Source: Volvox africanus (Eukaryota > Chlorophyta > Chlorophyceae > Chlamydomonadales > Volvocaceae). From it: a DNA stretch of 64,000 nucleotides. The stretch's first letter is position 1. Each line of letters begins with the position of its first letter. Under the pieces are notes generated by a model. The model made no database searches, was not told the DNA's origin, and saw only the letters and a program-made list of their open reading frames with translations. This document shows, one piece after another, positions 58,901 through 64,000 of this stretch. The position numbers and the translations under genes are program-made. The DNA is taken from contig BSDZ01000003.1 in assembly GCA_030268105.1 (NCBI GenBank), positions 3,968,001 through 4,032,000 of the forward strand, in the 5' to 3' direction.

Positions 58901-59980
58901 GCTTGCGAATCCTCTGGCAGACAGGCGCGAAACAGTATGTTTCCTACTCGGCTGGACATGCAGCCAGCCTGTCCAGGTGGGCCTGGTGCCGCATTGGCAT
59001 CGTTTGATCCTCAGGTCAGGGCGCCACCATTGCATGCTGCTATTCGATCGCCAGTCCGCCACGCACAGTGGCCGGACTCATTTCTCCGACAATGAAGTGA
59101 CACGCAGAGTCCTGAGCATCCAGGAGCTCTCCTTAACTTGAGTGTTACCTCACTACATTAGTTTGCACCCGACGGACGGATGGAGGGATGGGCGGAGGGA
59201 GGAGATCTGGCTGGGTTGCGGAGATGCACTCTCCATTTGCCCCCGTATTCCATGAGGCCACAAGTCCTCTCCGATTGGTCTGGCTCCCCCGCAGCGTCCG
59301 CTGTGTGCCTTTCATCCACGAGATAGGTCCCGTGGCGGCGGCCGCTGACTTGGTCTTGTCCAGGGCTGGGGCCTCCACCGTAGCTGAGCTGGCCGTGCTG
59401 GGCACCCCCGCCCTGCTGGTTCCCTCACCGGCCGTCAGCGAGGAGCAGCAGGCAGCCAACGCACGAGTCCTCGCAGACAGGGGTGAGTACGGTGAAGGAA
59501 TCCGGTAGTGTGTGTTTGTGTGTGTGTGCGAGAGAGAGGGAGAGAGAGAGGGAGAGAGAGAGGGAGAGAGAGAGGGAGAGTATGTTTTGGAGTACGTGTC
59601 CATTCACTTGGTGATTGGCAAGGTGGGTGGGTAAGGCCGTGCGCATTAAGGAGTCGTGGGTGCTTCGAAGCCATGTCATTCGGACCTTGCGTGCCGGATT
59701 CTTCTACGTCTATTGCCCGACTATTTGTGACCTGCCGTGGTGCCTCTTGGGCTGTACAGGTCAGGCGGAGGTGGTGCCGCAGGTGGAGGTGGATGAGAGC
59801 GGGCTGGCGCCTCACTTGCTGAACCTACTGGCGCCGGACGGCAAGCGCTTGGCGGCCATGCGGGCGCAAGGTGGTACGGGATCGAGTGCCAGTACGCTGG
59901 AAAAAGGTGGCAGCAATGGAGAAACCGGCACCGGGGCGGTGTGTGCTCATATCGCAATCATGCAGCACATCCAACCATAG
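55946..59980 (+). CDS. MurG-like UDP-GlcNAc:lipid I N-acetylglucosaminyltransferase homologue
   Basis: In bacteria MurG adds GlcNAc to lipid I to make lipid II for peptidoglycan. Eight in-phase exons: 55946-56143, 56422-56555, 57060-57174, 57558-57685, 58119-58315, 58901-58976, 59295-59482 and 59760-59980, for 418 residues. Motifs in family order: FAGGGAGSHIFPAVAIAEEL (the N-terminal GGTGGH-type loop, here GGGAGSH), VVVGIGGNVSVPACVAA, IPLVLYEPNAKAGAVTQ (HEQN replaced by YEPN), VVGPAVRSDV, LLVLGGSRGCGYLN (donor-binding GGS), LRILWQTG, VPFIHEIG, AADLVLSRAGASTVAEL, and PSPAVSEEQQAANARVL. The length is slightly above bacterial MurG (about 355). Residues 1-35 (FRRASLGACITAAAVYTATFAAVRVRR) could be a transit peptide, so plastid location is inferred. 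The C-terminal about 35 Gly/Ser-rich residues may instead be intron read-through after a possible donor near 59872. Changes in the HEQN motif may alter substrate use. Confidence 0.88.
56271..56318. repeat. TCTA/TCTG compound microsatellite, MurG-like intron 1
   Basis: About five TCTA units followed by six TCTG units, in the intron 56144-56421. Confidence 0.95.
58006..58090. repeat. CACCAC/CATCAC repeat, MurG-like intron 4
   Basis: Imperfect CAC/ATC trinucleotide tract with an internal duplication of a block containing CACCTCCCCCGCCATC (58041-58056 and 58082-58097), just before the acceptor at 58119. Confidence 0.8.
59529..59580. repeat. GAGAGAGAGG minisatellite, MurG-like intron 7
   Basis: Four to five copies of a 12-bp GAGAGAGAGGGA unit in the intron 59483-59759. 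Confidence 0.9.
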
Positions 59981-60678
59981 CAATTGAGGCTTGCGTGCAA
60001 ATGAGGCTTCAACGTCCCTCCAGTGAAGACAAAGACGGGAAAGCAATCTTGACTGCCAAGGCGATTAGTTGTGCAGTCGGTGCAATATGTACTGCCATGT
60101 ACGTCATCCCCAAGCCAGTAGGTGTGTAGCCACCAGGTGCGAGCGGTGCTGGCACTTGGTTGGGGGATAGCGGGCAATGACTGCTAAACCTGCCACACGA
60201 CATGTGTCGAGCGAGAACGGGGTGGGGCACGCAGCTCATTTTAAATCTGAGGAAACCGCCCTCCTGCGTCAAATGTTCATGGACCTCCCGGAAAGTTTTT
60301 GTGGACCCAGGCTCAACTGCGGCATTCTCTATCATGACGTAAAACTCTAATGCTATTAGAGCAGTGGTACACGAGAGTAATACTATTAGTGTATTGTTTT
60401 CGTACAACAATCTAAGCGTCGTACCATCCTACAAGGGGGCGCCAAATAATCAGCTGGATGGCGCATCATCATCAACAAAACATCATGACCATCAACATCA
60501 AAATGGCTTTGCTCCATGCACGCTACCTGACGGCACACACATACATGGCTAGGGTCAGGAGCGGAGCATCAGGTCGGATGTCTTGCTCGAAGCCATATGG
60601 AATCTGTTCCTGCTAGAGGTGGTTATGATTCCGTACTGGGCTTTAGACCGAGCACCCAGACGCTGGCCATAAATCATT

Positions 60679-60679
<1 letters not shown>

Positions 60680-60717
<38 letters not shown>

Positions 60718-60728
60718 CACACACACAT
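60680..60728. repeat. CA microsatellite
   Basis: About 17 CA units, a TG interruption, then four more, followed by a TGTGTG run that makes an inverted repeat with them. Confidence 0.95.
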
Positions 60729-61264
60729 ATGTGTGTGTGTGCAATGTCGGGTACCCAATGGGCACCGTCACCTGCCAAAACGTTCGGCGTAAATTAAAAA
60801 TGTGAATGCACAATACGACCGGTGGGCCCGTCCCTCTGTAAGCCGCGCTCCTAACTAAACGAAAATTGCGACTGTTGAAAAACGGCCACAATTACGAATG
60901 GCCAAACCCCCGCGAATCCCACAGCAAATCCTGCATTCCTTGTTCTCGAAGTTCTGAGCGCATGGCTTCCGGCTCTCGTGGCAGCGTCGGCGATCCTCTG
61001 GACTAACTATTGCTGGCCGCGCCGCTAGCGGGCAAGGTCTGCACAGCATTGCACGACATATTCTACAAGACATCCTGAAACAGTAAAACATTTCATAACA
61101 AATAAATCCCTGCCTTAACTGGGTGGCTGCCACTGCTTAAACGGAAGCACCTACCGAATTATGCAGCCACCCCACCTGGCTTTTGCTGCACCTCACACGC
61201 GAGTGCTGCCTGAACATCCAGCACCCTATCAACAGCCGGCCTCGCAATCCGATCTCGTAATCGA

Positions 61265-61269
61265 TTACA
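61265..61269 (-). terminator. putative polyadenylation signal of the small minus-strand gene
   Basis: TTACA on the plus strand is TGTAA on the minus strand, about 55 bp after the stop at 61325-61323. Confidence 0.5.
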
Positions 61270-61322
61270 GAAACGCGCCCGCTTTTGAGGGGGCCAAAAC
61301 ATAACGACGTCTTCGAGGCGCT

Positions 61323-61769
61323 CTAAGCTCGTCCTTCGTCTTCACGATTCGCAGCCTGGTCAGCCTCCCGTCCTTGTGTGACGCGAGCGTTGTGCTGCTC
61401 CATAGACCTGCGGACGCAGCGGAATAGGGGGTGTGAGCGAACACGGACGGCGGATACAGCCACGGGAACCCACCGATCAGATATTGGTCGAACGATTTGG
61501 TCGTCTCGTTCAGTGAAGCACATATTCAGTGAAACCCATGCTGCTGGCTCCTCGCGTATAGCTTAGAATACGCCCCGCATTGCTCACCAGAGGAAGTCGT
61601 TGAGCTTTTCCATGATAGCGGTGTCCAGTGACTCAACCTGGTAAAGAATGCGGCACAGCATAAAGGGTCATACGGGAAGTCGTTCAGAGGATCATCTCAA
61701 GTACAGAAACTTGCGCAACACCTGTACTCTGTAACTGTAGAACCCCGCGGGGCTCTGCGCGAAAGAGGA

Positions 61770-61813
<44 letters not shown>

Positions 61814-63004
61814 TGAACACGCAGCAGAACGCAGGAAGTAGACGCGATGCACTCATCAACGAAGTATAAAATCCATTTGTGCGCGTCACTAATGAGATGA
61901 CGAGGCATTTGGCTACCTAAAGAGAGCCATATATAGTTACTCCCGGCCTTTACCCGCGCTTGGTTGAATTTCTTTACTTCGACATAGGTCAGAGCTATGG
62001 GCAGAAATTGCCCGATTCACCAGCGGAGCGCCGGCCAGTACCTTCCACCCCCCTACCCCAAAACGCACATACACACACGCCCATGCCCATGCCCACCGCG
62101 TACACCACATCCGCGACAAGCTTCTCCCTCTCTACTGGCAGTGCGGCCAAACAGGCCGGATCCACCGTCACCGCCACATCCACCACGTCGTGGTTGTCCT
62201 TACTGCACATGATCACCCTTCAAAGTTGGACACCCAATGCAGCAGTGCGGCGGCGGCATGTCCCGCCGGGCAGCAACCAGCAGCAGCAGGCGATCAACAA
62301 CCATGAAAGTCCAGATGAGCAATACGGTCTGGCTGTCTCTGTTTAAGGGCAAAGGAGCTGCAGTACAACATCATACTAGTCCGTACTAGCAAAGGTATGT
62401 GCTATCTTGGATTGTATGAGAGGTCTCTCTCCACTGCAAAGCCTGGCATTCTGCGGAAACTGCCGGTGTGCACCACCGCCCTCTAGACAGTCATTTAAAG
62501 GAGTCGGCACCCACTTGGCCAATCCAGTGAAGGTTTTGCCCTCGGCTGCTGGGGCGGTGGCCTCCCAGCCCAGGTCCAGATCCAGCCGGTCGCACCTGCA
62601 AAGAAGAATCCCGTGGTGTACAGGGCGTCTGATAACCGTGGGGCTGCCTCAGACGAAAATTTGCCGTAAAATCGCAAGTGGAACTCCCGCTCCCTTTGCT
62701 GGCAAGTCCGGGATAGGAGGTAAGAATAGGTGAGAAGTGGGTTGCGTACCGCGTCACCTACAAAAGTGCGCGGGGGCACCAAGCAATCGGAAGCCCTATG
62801 GACCCAAGAAATCAAACACGCCATGTTTAGCTGTGGCCACTGTCGGTGTGTGTCTCACCGCATGGATTTGTCTCCCACGGATAAGCCGCCACGGTACGAT
62901 AGTAGTTGGGTGGTACGGCACGTCGCGCGCGGCGTGCGGTGCCTCAGTCCCACCAATTTCTGCCCCAGCTCATCCATGACCCAACCCTGGCCATCCTCCG
63001 ACAT
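61323..63004 (-). CDS. small multi-exon gene, product unknown
   Basis: I do not recognise the family. Six minus-strand exons, each bounded by GT-AG and joining in phase: 63004-62954, 62795-62758, 62595-62515, 62202-62097, 61637-61588 and 61407-61323, for 136 residues. The product starts MSEDGQGWVMDELGQKL, has an acidic central part (CDRLDLDLGWEATAP, GLANKDNHDVVDVAV), an amphipathic helical part (LPVEREKLVADVVYAVE, TAIMEKLNDFLW) and a hydrophilic tail rich in Gln, Glu, Asp and Arg (QGREADQAANREDEGRA). There is no signal peptide or membrane segment. The chain is supported by phase consistency across five introns and by a TGTAA just downstream, not by homology. An alternative exon reading at 62610-62740 (FHLRFYGKFSSEAAPRL) would not keep phase. 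Confidence 0.55.
61772..61815. repeat. GT microsatellite in an intron of the small gene
   Basis: About 20 GT units with one TATG interruption, in the intron 61638-62096. Confidence 0.95.
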
Positions 63005-63851
63005 TGTTTCTAATGCAAAACATAGATCTCCGCTTCCCGTGGTGGAATGGATGCGGCCCGCATTGCTGAAGTAGGCTCTGCTTGGTCTCTATTGTCCACG
63101 GAGGTACGGAAGGACAAACCCGTAGGGTTTTTACAAGTGAGCGTATTAGGATATCTTTCATATCAAACTGGACATATGTGAAACGTAAGTAAACAAGAAG
63201 GGTCATCATCGTGGGACGCGGTACCGTTTTCGTTGGGATGGCACCAGAACTGGAACCGAGTCAGCACGGCTTGGTGCGTATCTTGAGAATTACCCTTTAA
63301 AGCGACGTAGTACTCGACGCCGGAGCTACAAGGTTACCTACCCTTACAGATATAATTCTGTCGATGCCATTCAGCGTCGGAACCTGCAGCGCGAGGGACT
63401 GCGCCCGCCGGGCAGGAAGATGGTCCTTGATGAAATGCATTATCGTGGGATGGGGCTTAAAATACTGGTATTGTTAACTGTGGTAAGGTACTAGGGTTTT
63501 CCGTGACGGTTGATTCTCCAAAATATCTTCATTGAGCATTCAAACTGAGTGCATATCTTGTGCATTTGCAGCTTTTTAATTCCAGTTTAGCAGGTCATGA
63601 CATGTTATAATTGCTCTATGCATATCGTCAGTCGTCCAGGTACGTATCCGATGCCGATTGCTGGCGCCGAAACTGCACCTTGGAGGATGACGTTATATAA
63701 TACCACCACCAAAAACTACAATCCCAAAACTGTGGTTCATACATAGGTACGTGTCCCAAGTCCAATGTAGACGCCTCGCTACACCATACAACCTTATTGT
63801 GTGCCCAAGCCTTCCCCTTCTGCCCTTAGGAGGCACGACTCCGGTAAAGCA
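63005..63851. other. space between two minus-strand genes
   Basis: No gene recognised. It probably holds the promoter of the small gene (near 63005-63200) and the 3' UTR of the gene at the right edge. TTACA at 63344-63348 (TGTAA on the minus strand) is a possible polyadenylation signal about 500 bp after that stop codon. Confidence 0.45.
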
Positions 63852-64000
63852 CTATTGGGCAGCCTTGGCAATAATCTCGCGGGCTTTGACAAAAGCAGCT
63901 ATCAATGAGCCTAGCTGCAGCTTCTCGCTCGTGCTGAATGCCAGGCGGTGCTCCACATCCGCCAACCGATCCACCAGGGCAATCTTGGCATGCACGGGCA
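63852..64000 (-). CDS. last exon of an unrecognised gene, cut by the window edge
   Basis: Minus-strand open frame entering from the right edge and ending at TAG 63854-63852. About 49 residues are visible, strongly helical and alanine/leucine-rich (KIALVDRLADVEHRLAF, LGSLIAAFVKAREIIAKAAQ). The regular composition and clean end make it look coding. The upstream part is outside the window, so no function can be assigned. Confidence 0.5.
   Translation of the reverse strand, partial: PVHAKIALVDRLADVEHRLAFSTSEKLQLGSLIAAFVKAREIIAKAAQ

Larger units (their letters stand above)
59981..61322. other. intergenic between convergent genes
   Basis: About 1.3 kb between the 3' ends of the MurG-like gene (plus) and the small minus-strand gene. 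It contains a CA repeat near 60680 and no recognised gene. A TGTAA at about 60836 is a distant candidate poly(A) signal for the MurG-like gene. Confidence 0.5.

Noticed and set aside
62596..62757. Alternative exon of the small gene (contains FHLRFYGKFSSEAAPRL)
   Set aside because: No donor between it and the 62595 acceptor leaves a realistic intron, and joining 62758 to 62595 is in phase.

Overview
The window is nuclear DNA of a green alga, most likely a volvocine chlorophyte (the Chlamydomonas/Volvox group). Reasons: genes split by many short GT-AG introns, very GC-rich and repeat-rich introns, long homopolymeric or low-complexity protein inserts (Ala, Gly, Pro, Gln), TGTAA downstream of several stop codons (the chlorophyte polyadenylation signal), and chloroplast-type genes. 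The species cannot be fixed from sequence alone. No bacterial operons, rRNA, CRISPR or convincing tRNA genes were seen. All gene models were built by hand from homology, splice sites and reading phase; no transcript evidence was available.

Layout, left to right. A decayed Ty3/gypsy retrotransposon fragment lies at 1-1115 (minus). Then come: a giant Gemin5-like WD40 gene (3378-14034, plus); an F-box gene with an FBXO2/FBXO6-type sugar-binding (FBA) domain (15749-18745, plus); an ALDH2-family aldehyde dehydrogenase (20192-26069, minus, first exon not found); a secreted-type purple acid phosphatase with a large low-complexity insert (29037-33315, minus); a coiled-coil protein of unknown role (33976-36929, plus); a Rubisco-LSMT-like SET-domain methyltransferase (38597-41164, plus); a PPP-family Ser/Thr phosphatase (42538-45798, plus); a golgin-84/CASP-like tail-anchored coiled-coil protein (47732-54015, plus); a MurG-like glycosyltransferase (55946-59980, plus); a small unrecognised six-exon gene (61323-63004, minus); and the last exon of an unrecognised gene running off the right edge (63852-64000, minus).

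The genes are ordinary neighbours rather than a functional cluster: RNA biogenesis (Gemin5), protein quality control (F-box), aldehyde oxidation, phosphate scavenging, plastid protein methylation, dephosphorylation, Golgi structure, and a cyanobacterial-type peptidoglycan enzyme. The two most noteworthy are the MurG homologue, a possible relic of plastid peptidoglycan synthesis, and the Gemin5 homologue. Gemin5 keeps the cap-binding N-terminus, with its tryptophan at the same residue number as in human, but ends inside the TPR-like dimerisation region. For each gene the exon phases join without a break, which is the main internal check on the models; weak spots are stated in each entry.
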